Shown: positions 54,403 through 64,000 of the stretch, piece after piece
Position numbering within the stretch: position 1 is the first letter of the stretch
How the letters are laid out: each line of letters starts with the position of its first letter
Source of the DNA: Bifidobacterium polysaccharolyticum
GTDB taxonomy: Bacteria > Actinomycetota > Actinomycetes > Actinomycetales > Bifidobacteriaceae
Assembly: GCF_016101585.1 (NCBI RefSeq)
Contig: NZ_JACFQG010000002.1
Span: 124,001 to 188,000 of the forward strand
Length of the DNA stretch: 64,000 bases
Direction: 5' to 3'
The notes under the pieces: model-generated
What the model saw: only the letters and a program-made list of their open reading frames with translations
Told to the model about the DNA's origin: nothing
Database searches by the model: none
Translations under genes and position numbers: made by a program

Positions 54403-56541
54403 TCACCGTGAAAGATCGATCGAAAAAAGTCGCGCCGCATACTGGCGGGAAGGTAGAGAGATCGACAATGTGCCGGATTCTACATTCCAGGAATAACGCC
54501 AGGATCTGTTATCCAAGGAAGTCGGGAAAATGATCCGAACATTTCCTTTTCGGCCAGCGCCATTAGGAATCGGCAACGTGATATTTGAACGTTCTGTTCC
54601 CCTGACCCAGACTGCAAGCAGACAAACTTCACCATCCATCATCCCCAGTGTCACTATGTCATCGGTCCACTGTGGCAATCCCAACGGCCAGCAGGGCGAG
54701 GAGTTGATCAGATGAGGCCTCACCGTAGTCTTATAGACATCAATGGACTGTCGAATCAGCGCTTTTTGAGACGCTGTAAACGTGTTGAGATATCCAGACA
54801 GAAAATAATGACCAAGCATGGTGTTCATCAATGCGAAGGCAAAGTTTTCATCATCCATGGACTGCTCAGGATAAGCCCAATTGCCTGCCTGTTCTGGCAA
54901 CATAGTCATTGGCGCTGCCGTAGAAATTGTCGGGTATAGCCGATAATCCTGCTGATCCGATGTGGACAAGAGCTGAAAGTGTGAAGCCTGGGCAAAGTCA
55001 GTACGCATACCGCCAGCGGAGCAGCTTTCCAGAATCAGCTTGGGATGCCGTCTGTACAAACCATCTATCCAGCGCAGATAAGCCCTGTTATGCTCCAGGA
55101 GTCCATCACCTGAGCTATCCGAATCATAAGTCGTGCCAGAGCCTGGACGGATGTTAAAATCAAATTTGAAGTAACCTATATCGTAGTCTTCAATTAGACG
55201 ATCGATTACATCATCCATTCGTTTCACGACTGCAGGGTTTCTGTAATCGAGCATTAATCTTTTCTGCTCTATAAGCCGTTTGCCATCGTGTTGAAAGAAA
55301 CAGGAGTCCGGCAATTCGGAGGCTATTGGGCTATCGATACCGACGGATTCGGGCTCAAGCCACAGCCCAGGAATCATTCCACGATCGCGTATGGCATCGA
55401 CAACCTGATGCAAGCCATTGGGAAAACGTTTCAAGGAAGGAACCCACTCGCCTACAGAGGGCCACCAATCACCAGAGTCGTCATACCATCCGCAATCGAT
55501 GCAAAACACATCGATATCCAGATATCCTGCCTCCTCGATCAAGGGTATCAGTTTTTCTGTGGTCGGATCCCCGTTGATGGTATTCATATAATCATTAAAA
55601 ATAATGAGCGATTGGGATGCTCTCCCCATCTGCTTCCTGATAATGCGCCGATAACTTGTCAGTGCTTCGATGGCGGAGTCGAAGGAATCCCCCAATGTGA
55701 CAGACACAGGAACCGATGTGAACTGTTCACCACTCCGCAGGCACTTAGACCATGTATGGTTCTTCCAATTGGGGCCTGAAAGAGCAAAATATCCGTCTTC
55801 CCTGTCTTGACCGATCTCCCATCTCCAAGCGCCGTTATGTTCGATCTGAAAAGCCCAGCACATATGCAGCTTCTTTGATTCCAATACACCAACAGGAGAT
55901 GAGGTACCCGTCGAAAAGGTTCCTTCGGATATGACGGCATGACAGCCCTGTGGATCACGTTTTGCGAGCGAGGCATGCAAATCAGGGCAGTAATGGCGGA
56001 CGGGGGTGCGAGTCCATCTACCCTCGCCAGTGCACTCATTGGTACATTCGTAAACCACCCAAGATGATAAGTCAGTAATTCCGCTGTCGTCCGTAGTCCC
56101 GAAAGATGCGCTCCACGGCACAACGGATTCCAATATCAAAGAGTCGTCGCCAATATTGGTCACATCCACTATGGATCGTACGGTCCGTTGACCTTGAGGA
56201 ACAAACAAATGCAGATGGACAGCAATATCAAAACTGGGACTATTCATGTCCAGATAACAGTGACTTCCGTCCGATTCCTCAAGGCACTTGCATGATGTAT
56301 ACCGTAGAGACTGGCCAAGAGTAGTTTGTACTGATCGCGTATTGGTGATCCAGTGCCCTGTACCACGTCCAGAAGCCATGATTTCAACTAGAGGAATGGC
56401 ATGAGGCAAGGTTACCGACAAGCTCCGTTCTGCCTCTTTCCCGCTTTCCACTTCTACATGAGCCAAAGATATAGGGAACGAATCGCCATACACAAATGTC
56501 AGCGAAATGCGACCTGCCTGCCATTCGATTTGTTGTTTCAT
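54403..56541 (-). CDS. GH36-family alpha-galactosidase
   Basis: 712 residues from ATG 56541 (GGAGG 9 bases upstream), with no signal peptide. An N-terminal beta-sandwich precedes a TIM barrel. The predicted nucleophile is D461 in YFKFDFNIRPG and the acid/base D529 in STSDQQDYRL; LILESCSAGGMRTDFAQASH and FCIDCGWYDDSGDWWPSVGE are GH36 substrate-site motifs. The C-terminal beta domain ends the protein. Family enzymes remove alpha-galactose from raffinose-type sugars inside the cell; other GH36 activities (e.g. alpha-N-acetylgalactosaminidase) cannot be excluded. It is the first gene of a GH36-SBP-permease-permease-LacI run. Confidence 0.92.
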   Translation of the reverse strand: MKQQIEWQAGRISLTFVYGDSFPISLAHVEVESGKEAERSLSVTLPHAIPLVEIMASGRGTGHWITNTRSVQTTLGQSLRYTSCKCLEESDGSHCYLDMNSPSFDIAVHLHLFVPQGQRTVRSIVDVTNIGDDSLILESVVPWSASFGTTDDSGITDLSSWVVYECTNECTGEGRWTRTPVRHYCPDLHASLAKRDPQGCHAVISEGTFSTGTSSPVGVLESKKLHMCWAFQIEHNGAWRWEIGQDREDGYFALSGPNWKNHTWSKCLRSGEQFTSVPVSVTLGDSFDSAIEALTSYRRIIRKQMGRASQSLIIFNDYMNTINGDPTTEKLIPLIEEAGYLDIDVFCIDCGWYDDSGDWWPSVGEWVPSLKRFPNGLHQVVDAIRDRGMIPGLWLEPESVGIDSPIASELPDSCFFQHDGKRLIEQKRLMLDYRNPAVVKRMDDVIDRLIEDYDIGYFKFDFNIRPGSGTTYDSDSSGDGLLEHNRAYLRWIDGLYRRHPKLILESCSAGGMRTDFAQASHFQLLSTSDQQDYRLYPTISTAAPMTMLPEQAGNWAYPEQSMDDENFAFALMNTMLGHYFLSGYLNTFTASQKALIRQSIDVYKTTVRPHLINSSPCWPLGLPQWTDDIVTLGMMDGEVCLLAVWVRGTERSNITLPIPNGAGRKGNVRIIFPTSLDNRSWRYSWNVESGTLSISLPSRQYAARLFSIDLSR

Positions 56542-56616
56542 GTTCTGACCCTCCGGACAGCCTGCCTGTTCCCTTAGCAACATTGGCGGGATTACTGTCT
56601 ACACACTCGATATAAA

Positions 56617-56628
56617 GGAAACGCTTCC
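56617..56628 (-). promoter_or_regulatory. Second LacI-type operator upstream of GH36
   Basis: GGAAACGCTTCC, an almost perfect palindrome, is the core of the upstream operator with one change. It lies between the promoter and the gene start, centred 110 bases from the operator in the promoter. It could be an auxiliary site for DNA looping or a roadblock. Confidence 0.7.
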
Positions 56629-56716
56629 ATATAGAGTACGTTTCCAAGTTATTAAACTTCTCTTACATTTACTAATGTTTCATACTCTTTATCAGCTCTC
56701 CTTTGTAGCACTAACT

Positions 56717-56745
56717 ACAATAAACTGGAAGCGCTTCCATGTCAA
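56717..56745 (-). promoter_or_regulatory. GH36 operon promoter with LacI-type operator in its spacer
   Basis: On the minus strand: TTGACA (56740-56745), a 17-base spacer, then TATTGT (56717-56722). The spacer begins with the perfect 14-base palindrome TGGAAGCGCTTCCA (56726-56739), a LacI/CcpA-type operator. A bound repressor would block RNA polymerase directly. The likely ligand-binding repressor is the LacI protein at 49787-50833. Confidence 0.85.
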
Positions 56746-57617
56746 ATCCAGCTATTCGTGCCTTCACCCGGATCAAAAACACCGATTGGGCGCCTCAGAC
56801 GGTTTGCAAGCCGTGGTGGCGACCATATATTGTCACTTAACGAGACCAATCAATATCGAGCTGCACTCTGACATCGGCAAGAAAAGCAAGACTGCATCTC
56901 TGCTCAGGAGTGATTTAATATATGCGGCGATCGACTCTAAGTGCGACGAACGCTATTCTGTGCATTTCTGTATGATCTCGACTCTTGTTCAGCATTTTTC
57001 AACGAAAGTCAACAGACCGGAGCTATATCTCGGATATTCGCGCATCATGTATGCCTACAGCACGTATACCTACAGCACGTATATTCTGCCCCAGCAAATC
57101 AAACATCTAGTTTTTTACTCCTATCAATCTTGCAAAAGATAAATAACTTCGATTATTCAAGCTCCTGATATTGACCTGACCAAGCCAAGCAAACCAAGTG
57201 AAAAAGGTTGGGGATTGGATTCGGTTTACTGAATATATCTTGTCGTTTGCAAGAATGCCGACTTATTAGAAGAAGGTGTCAGAGCCAACATGTTAGCCCA
57301 TCATCAACCTAAAAAATTATTATACTCGGAAAGAAGAGCTCAACAAATGCGTTGACAGCTCTCGAACAGACGAGGCGTTATTCGATGACCCAATGCAAAA
57401 ACGAGTCATCAGAGTTCGCGGCTCTCCATATCAAAGAACACAGCTAGAAGATACACTCTCCTCAATTTGAGCAAACAGCTACAAATAGCATATATACAGA
57501 CAAGATCTAAAAGGGTCTTAGTCCGTGTCCCGAAGCATAGCGAAGCGCCGACAATAAGTCAGCACTTTTGGATGTAGAAAGTACTGAATGGGCTTTCCTC
57601 ATCTACAATTCTGCCGA
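56746..57617. other. AT-rich stretch without recognisable gene
   Basis: About 870 bases of visibly lower GC. The only longer open frame on the plus strand (56675-57142) starts within the operator region, lacks a good ribosome site and has an unlikely composition. I see a tandem TACAGCACGTATA-type repeat near 57056-57083 and nothing else. It may be a decayed remnant between the GH36 operon and the CRISPR region. Confidence 0.55.
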
Positions 57618-57645
57618 TGATCATCCCCACAGAAGTGAGGAGCGC
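57618..57645 (-). repeat. Orphan CRISPR-repeat-like sequence
   Basis: This 28-base sequence matches the array repeat at 21 of 28 positions by my count, including an unbroken GATCATCCCC and the ending GAGCxC. The stem changes partly compensate (GC to AC on one arm, GC to GT on the other). It stands 543 bases from the array, outside the 61-base phase, 36 bases before the 86-aa gene. It could be a fossil repeat or a crRNA-like RNA element. Confidence 0.55.
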
Positions 57646-57681
57646 AGTCCAGCAGGCAGAGACTCTGAGAGGAGAAAATGA

Positions 57682-57942
57682 ATGACGGATATCAGCTTTG
57701 ATGCCATGATGGCAGTTGCCCGACAATGCCTGGAAATAATCCGAGGCATCGATCAATTGATGGAGGACGACGCGGAGGATGCCCTCACAGCAGGCGAGCC
57801 GCTGGCAGCCATCGAGAGCGTGCTTGACGTCGCATATGGCCACCCCGAGCTGGTACGGCTTTTCCCGCCCGAAGTCAGGAAAATGGCCAACGACCCCGAG
57901 TTTATCGAGCTTGAACCCTTTAGGGAGTATCTGAATACATGA
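57682..57942 (+). CDS. Small acidic hypothetical protein next to the CRISPR array
   Basis: An 86-residue acidic protein, probably all helical, with MAVARQCLEIIRGIDQLMED, DDAEDALTAGEPLAAIESVL and PPEVRKMANDPEFIELEPFR. GAGAGGAG lies 7 bases before the ATG, a strong ribosome site. No family is recognised. The size and acidity recall small immunity or antitoxin-like proteins, but there is no supporting partner gene. It is the only convincing gene between the GH36 operon and the array, and it reads toward the array. Confidence 0.68.
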   Translation: MTDISFDAMMAVARQCLEIIRGIDQLMEDDAEDALTAGEPLAAIESVLDVAYGHPELVRLFPPEVRKMANDPEFIELEPFREYLNT

Positions 57943-58187
57943 GCTCCAACTAACCCACTTGCACCTGATAAACATTGGGAAGTCCTCATTGGTCTTTTCA
58001 CGTTCGCAGTGCGGGCGTAAAGCCGCAACCACTGCAAACGCAAAGCTGATCGCGCACAGGCGGCATCCAGCAGAACGCGTGCTAAATGCCAATAATGAGG
58101 CACAATGGAAACACAACAGCAATCAAGAATTGCCTATCGTCTCAAATGCGAGAAGCGCTTGTATCTCCCATCAGTGGTAAGGGCTCG

Positions 58188-61100
58188 GAATTATCCCTGC
58201 TAATGCGGGGAGTCTTAATAGCTGGCAGTCCAGACCCTGGTACACCGGATCATCCCCGCGGACGCGAGGAGCACGTCTTGATATGGACCCCGGCCTGAGT
58301 AACCGCCGGATCATTCCATCGGATGCGGGGAGCACCCCGAGATGATCCAGGCCGGGCAGCATCCACGCGGATCATCCCCGTGGATGCGGGGAGCACGGTG
58401 TCGGTCCTGATGGTCTTGATAATGATGAAGGATCATCCCCGCGGATGCGGGGAGCACATGCCCGACAACCGAAGAAAAGACTGGGATAACGGATCATCCC
58501 CGCGGATGCGGGGAGCACAACGGAGCCAAAATGACCAAATACGTCAGTCTGGGATCATCCCCGCGGATGCGGGGAGCACTTGCGTACACTGGTCCCATAC
58601 AGGGGGCCAGGAGGATCATCCCCGCGGATGCGGGGAGCACTTAATGACCTCCTGGTAGACCGTACCGAACGAAGGATCATCCCCGCGGATGCGGGGAGCA
58701 CAGCGCGCTGAGGGTGCAGGAGGCTTCCCGCGCGGGATCATCCCCGCGGATGCGGGGAGCACGAGTATGAGGAAACCGAATTCGCAGAAAAGGAAGGATC
58801 ATCCCCGCGGATGCGGGGAGCACGGCTGCGGAACCTGGTCCTTGGTCAGGGCACTGGGATCATCCCCGCGGATGCGGGGAGCACTACCAATACCAGCAGC
58901 TCTCTACCATATAACAGGGATCATCCCCGCGGATGCGGGGAGCACTTGTCCTTGGGCATGTAGCGGTCGAGCATGATGGGATCATCCCCGCGGATGCGGG
59001 GAGCACGTATCGATTCATCCATTCGTGTTCCTCCTCTGGGGATCATCCCCGCGGATGCGGGGAGCACGCTACATCACCGCGAGAGGCGTTTCCGAAGCGG
59101 GGATCATCCCCGCGGATGCGGGGAGCACTTAGCTTTTCAAGTCTGAGCCCCAGTCCGAAGAGGATCATCCCCGCGGATGCGGGGAGCACCGTTTCGACGG
59201 GATCAAGTCCATCATTGCTCCAGGATCATCCCCGCGGATGCGGGGAGCACCTACTCCGTCGGCAACTCCGCGGACGCCAAAAAGGATCATCCCCGCGGAT
59301 GCGGGGAGCACTGGTACAGCAGGCTCTATCAACTGATAAAGGTGGGATCATCCCCGCGGATGCGGGGAGCACCAGGTCACCATCAGCGTCCTGCTCTTCG
59401 GCCAGGGATCATCCCCGCGGATGCGGGGAGCACCATGCAGGTGGAGGACGAGGCCGGCGTGCTGCAGGATCATCCCCGCGGATGCGGGGAGCACTGTCCC
59501 ATCTGCGAGGACCTGCCCAGAGGGCCAGGATCATCCCCGCGGATGCGGGGAGCACGAACTCAAACCTGCCACCTTGCACCTGATCCCGGGATCATCCCCG
59601 CGGATGCGGAGAGCACTCAGTGAGGATAGCCAAGATAGGCCCCCAGCACGGATCATCCCCGCGGATGCGGGGAGCACTTCTTCATCTCCATGGTCGTCAC
59701 GTCGGCAAAAGGATCATCCCCGCGGATGCGGGGAGCACGGCGCGCGTCTGGTTCTCGTCTGGTTCTCCTGCGGAGGATCATCCCCGCGGATGCGGGGAGC
59801 ACTTGAGCTCCTCATAGATTTTCGTTCCCGTGCCGGGATCATCCCCGCGGATGCGGGGAGCACCGGTTTCCCGTGCTGTCCACACTCGGACTAGGGGGAT
59901 CATCCCCGCGGATGCGGGGAGCACGGCAACGGAGGGAGTCTGGTATGTGAATCCCGAGGATCATCCCCGCTGATGCGGGGAGCACGAATTGTCGACCCTA
60001 GCCCGTTCCTTCATCTCGGGATCATCCCCGCGGATGCGGGGAGCACGCCCCGCAGGGTTCAAAACTCGACGGGCACACGGGATCATCCCCGCGGATGCGG
60101 GGAGCACTGAGCGGCACATCCTCAGGCCATTCATGGCTGGGGATCATCCCCGCGGATGCGGGGAGCACATATGGAAGACTACGAGCGGTCATCCGTGTGA
60201 AGGATCATCCCCGCGGATGCGGGGAGCACTCAGTAGTCAGCATTATATTCGGGATACTACAAGGATCATCCCCGCGGATGCGGGGAGCACTTTGCGGTAT
60301 ATGCCTTCACGGAATTTCGTTAAGGATCATCCCCGCGGATGCGGGGAGCACGTCCTACTGTGTAAGACCAACCACCCGCTGATAGGATCATCCCCGCGGA
60401 TGCGGGGAGCACTATGATGTGACGGCCTTGGGTCCGCAGCCATGGGGATCATCCCCGCGGATGCGGGGAGCACCTATCACAGCCTGGCGTAAAGTCACAC
60501 CATTAGGGATCATCCCCGCGGATGCGGGGAGCACCAGGTATAGGCCAAGGCTGGCGCGTCGGCAGAAGGATCATCCCCGCGGATGCGGGGAGCACAGAAG
60601 GGTGGTCAGTTTGCCGATGTCGACCTTGGGATCATCCCCGCGGATGCGGGGAGCACAAGGGAACCAACCTTACCGGCCGATAGTGCAGAGGATCATCCCC
60701 GCGGATGCGGGGAGCACTCTGCTCATCTAGCTGTGTTTCTGGTTGTTTTGGGATCATCCCCGCGGATGCGGGGAGCACGATGCCATAGGATACGCACACC
60801 TGCTTACCATAGGATCATCCCCGCGGATGCGGGGAGCACTCCTGCGGCTTCCCGTCCGCCTGATCGGATCGGGAGGCGAGGGATCATCCCCGCGGATGCG
60901 GGGAGCACCGTGGTTGTCCATTTGGCCAACGCCGTCTTCAAGGATCATCCCCGCGGATGCGGGGAGCACTGGACACGTTGCGCAAGGGGTTCAACGCGGC
61001 ACGGATCATCCCCGCGGATGCGGGGAGCACATACTATCCGTTCGGTACCTGATTGGGTACCGAGGATCATCCCCGCGGATGCGGGGAGCACTCGTTGTAT

Positions 61101-64000
61101 TTCACGCATTGGTCACATCCCGTGGGATCATCCTCGCGGATGCGGGGAGCACTCCGGCGAACCCCTCCATCTGTCCCAGGTCGTTGGATCATCCCCGCGG
61201 ATGCGGGGAGCACCCAGCAGACCAAGCCAGGATTGGAAAGTCAGGGGGATCATCCCCGCGGATGCGGGGAGCACTTGCCAGCAGCCTGAGCCTGGTTCAG
61301 CTGGCGGGGATCATCCCCGCGGATGCGGGGAGCACTCCTCCCAATCGTCCTCCTTCACATGCGAGGTGGGATCATCCCCGCGGATGCGGGGAGCACTCCG
61401 GGGCTACCTGCTTCTGAATCAGCTCCACAGGATCATCCCCGCGGATGCCGGGAGCACCAGCTAGCCAAAGACCAAAATTTGACCAACTCAGGATCATCCC
61501 CGCGGATGCGGGGAGCACATATCATAGAGATATGTGGGGGGGTTCCTCATAGGATCATCCCCGCGGATGCGGGGAGCACTTGAGGAGCTTGAAAACCTGC
61601 ACGGCAGTAGGGGGATCATCCCCGCGGATGCGGGGAGCACGTGCCGCAGGTCCTGCGCAACGGTGTGGATTCAGGATCATCCCCGCGGATGCGGGGAGCA
61701 CGATCCTGCCCGAACCCAAGGATGGGGATGATCAGGATCATCCCCGCGGATGCGGGGAGCACGCATCGGCTGCCGGTGCATCATCCGTCTTGGCCGGATC
61801 ATCCCCGCGGATGCGGGGAGCACATATGGTGGCCTTCGACTGATCGACCCTGCAGTGGATCATCCCCGCGGATGCGGGGAGCACGGACCGTCGTTGAGCA
61901 AGGCCAGAAGGTCTTCGGGATCATCCCCGCGGATGCGGGGAGCACTTCTCTATCCGTCTGATGGCCGCATTGAGATTAGGATCATCCCCGCGGATGCGGG
62001 GAGCACCAGGCAGAACCTGAAGTTTTCCTACACCACAGCGGATCATCCCCGCGGATGCGGGGAGCACCCTCGGAGGGCGAACGGCCAGCAGGAGCTCCGG
62101 GGATCATCCCCGCGGATGCGGGGAGCACAATGCGCACGAAACGATCCGACTATGGTAACAGGGATCATCCCCGCGGATGCGGGGAGCACCCCTCCGACCA
62201 CAAAACCGTCCGTCACTCCCACGGATCATCCCCGCGGATGCGGGGAGCACACTCCGACCCTGGCGTGGGGATCAAGTACATGCGGATCATCCCCGCGGAT
62301 GCGGGGAGCACGTTGAATCTGCTCTACATTGTCAAGCTGGCCGGGGATCATCCCCGCGGATGCGGGGAGCACCGTCTGCTGGTTAAGCACTCGATATAGA
62401 TACCAGGATCATCCCCGCGGATGCGGGGAGCACCTTTGATAACTCTGCTGCTGGGCTTGTTGGCGGGGATCATCCCCGCGGATGCGGGGAGCACATTTCC
62501 TGATCGACTTTAATATCCAGCGCGTGAGGATCATCCCCGCGGATGCGGGGAGCACCTCGTGATGGACTCGATAGGATGTAATTTTTCAGGATCATCCCCG
62601 CGGATGCGGGGAGCACACACCTTGTGCCACTTGCGCCAGTACAAGACCAGGATCATCCCCGCGGATGCGGGGAGCACGATGATGAGATCACCGTAGCCCA
62701 AAAACGCGCCGGATCATCCCCGCGGATGCGGGGAGCACCGTGTACTCAATCGGCAGACAATCGCCCAGAATGGATCATCCCCGCGGATGCGGGGAGCACT
62801 ATTAGATTGTTGTGGCTGCTGCTGAGGCACGTAGGATCATCCCCGCGGATGCGGGGAGCACTCGGTGTCGGTGGTGAGGATTTCAATGCTCTTAGGATCA
62901 TCCCCGCGGATGCGGGGAGCACACGTAAGTAATTAATGGTTTTAATGCCGGTGGCGGATCATCCCCGCGGATGCGGGGAGCACTAGTGTTCAGTTCCATA
63001 GCGCGCGACCCCGGTAGGATCATCCCCGCGGATGCGGGGAGCACTACGCGGCACAACGGCTGGGCACACTCAGCGCGGGATCATCCCCGCGGATGCGGGG
63101 AGCACGAGGATAGGTACAATGCCTTTACCTATATATCCGGATCATCCCCGCGGATGCGGGGAGCACTAACTATAGATGAGACAGATAGGCGACTCATGAG
63201 GATCATCCCCGCGGATGCGGGGAGCACCAGTAGGTCCAATTTGTTTGACATGCAACATTGGGATCATCCCCGCGGATGCGGGGAGCACGTCATCAACAGC
63301 GGCGACGAGCGTAACGCCACAGGATTATCCCCGCGGATGCGGGGAGCACGCAGGCAGCTGGGCGACCATGGCACCCTGGGCAGGATCATCCCCGCGGATG
63401 CGGGGAGCACTGGTCGCATCCGGACGAGGTAAAAATGACAGGAGGATCATCCCCGCGGATGCGGGGAGCACTTTCTTCAATCGTAATGATGATTATGTGT
63501 ATGAGGATCATCCCCGCGGATGCGGGGAGCACTCTTGTAGAGCGAAACGCAAGAGTACAGACGGGGGATCATCCCCGCGGATGCGGGGAGCACACCGGTG
63601 ACGCTCCCGTCCAGGCTGACGATGTGGGATCATCCCCGCGGATGCGGGGAGCACGCAAGGTGGATCTCAGCGACTTCTACGACAATGGGGATCATCCCCG
63701 CGGATGCGGGGAGCACCCTATGATACTACTTATAGCGTCCCATACGCCGGGATCATCCCCGCGGATGCGGGGAGCACTTTGACGGGGAGCGTATGCCTAG
63801 ACATGTGTGGGGATCATCCCCGCGGATGCGGGGAGCACGGGATAGAATCAGTGAGATGGGCAGTAATATCGGGATCATCCCCGCGGATGCGGGGAGCACG
63901 AGCAGCAGCAGAACAAGGTGCTTCAGGCCAAGGGATCATCCCCGCGGATGCGGGGAGCACGCTGTGTTGCCATCAACGTCGGTCTTGAACGTGGGATCAT
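58188..64000 (-). CRISPR. Type I-E CRISPR array, about 95 repeats in view, cut by the right edge
   Basis: A 28-base repeat (plus strand begins GGATCATCCCCGCGG and ends GGGGAGCAC) recurs every 61 bases with 33-base spacers. I count 95 repeats, the first strongly degenerate, plus a seven-base start of another at 63994. The stem CCCCGC/GCGGGG is inside each repeat. Read on the minus strand the repeat begins GTGCTCCCCGC, the form of type I-E repeats of actinobacteria, so transcription should run right to left from a leader beyond the right edge. Repeats at the left end are decayed (58188, 58247, 58308, 58369), as expected at the leader-distal end. Single-base variants occur at 59589, 59958, 61125, 61430 and 63322. 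Most spacers are 33 bases; exceptions are noted in the findings. No cas gene lies in the window. Confidence 0.98.

Noticed and set aside
56675-57142. Plus-strand open frame of 155 codons in the AT-rich flank
   Set aside because: It begins inside the GH36 promoter/operator region, lacks a good ribosome site, and its composition (many Tyr, Ser, His, Cys) looks random.
57943-58187. Searched for further eroded CRISPR repeats or a cas gene remnant between the small gene and the array
   Set aside because: Beyond the first degenerate repeat at 58188 I found no convincing match; short GC-rich similarities were too weak.
58323-63988. Many open frames across the array encoding repeating PADAGST / PRGCGEH / SPRMRGA peptides
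   Set aside because: They follow directly from the 61-base repeat unit read in three frames. They have no ribosome sites and the variable parts are spacers; this is a CRISPR array, not a repeat protein.

Overview
The window reads as chromosomal DNA of a high-GC actinobacterium, most likely Bifidobacterium. The grounds are: class Ib-type NrdE/NrdI/NrdF genes with NrdR-like boxes, CIRCE-controlled groES, a mycobacteria-like block of GlpR, RimJ, 5-FTHF cyclo-ligase, FmdB and MscL, aminopeptidase C, several glycoside hydrolase/ABC loci, and a type I-E CRISPR array of the actinobacterial repeat type. The genus is inferred from protein resemblance. The carbohydrate genes would suit a plant- or pollen-fed host, but that is speculation.

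Layout. 1-5.0 kb (minus): a ribonucleotide reductase cluster with one nrdE, two nrdI and two nrdF genes. The NrdF at 3387-4451 lacks three carboxylate metal ligands (Q133, S193, K227), the signature of metal-free class Ie. The NrdF cut by the left edge looks canonical as far as it can be read. Each half has its own NrdR-like box pair. 5.1-6.8 kb: a HisC/Pat aminotransferase and groES with CIRCE. 6.8-11.6 kb: GlpR/SepX-like divisome protein, RimJ-like acetyltransferase, cyclo-ligase, FmdB, SAF/CpaB-like protein and MscL. 11.6-17.2 kb (minus): a translationally coupled operon of an FHA protein, a 1240-aa helicase-like protein whose motifs look degenerate, and a 77-aa protein.

17.4-20.5 kb: two tandem GH30 hydrolases. 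20.8-22.1 kb: rplJ-rplL with promoter, leader and terminator. 22.1-30.7 kb: a GH78 alpha-L-rhamnosidase locus with YesL-like protein, two permeases, a lipoprotein binding protein and a divergent DeoR/LacI hybrid regulator. 30.9-49.5 kb: housekeeping genes (MTA/SAH nucleosidase, two DAHP synthases, PepC, CPBP protease, DivIVA-like protein, pyroglutamyl-peptidase-like protein lacking its catalytic His, IspD, YfiH, aldo/keto reductase, DUF2207 protein with LemA, PNPase with a long charged tail, S15).

49.8-56.7 kb: an AT-richer GH36 alpha-galactosidase/ABC operon ending in a LacI regulator. Its promoter has a perfect operator palindrome inside the -35/-10 spacer. 56.7-58.2 kb is almost gene-free and holds one 86-aa gene and a lone CRISPR-repeat-like sequence. 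58.2 kb to the right edge is a continuous CRISPR array with about 95 repeats in view. Repeat orientation and decay at its left end place the leader, and probably the cas genes, beyond the right edge.
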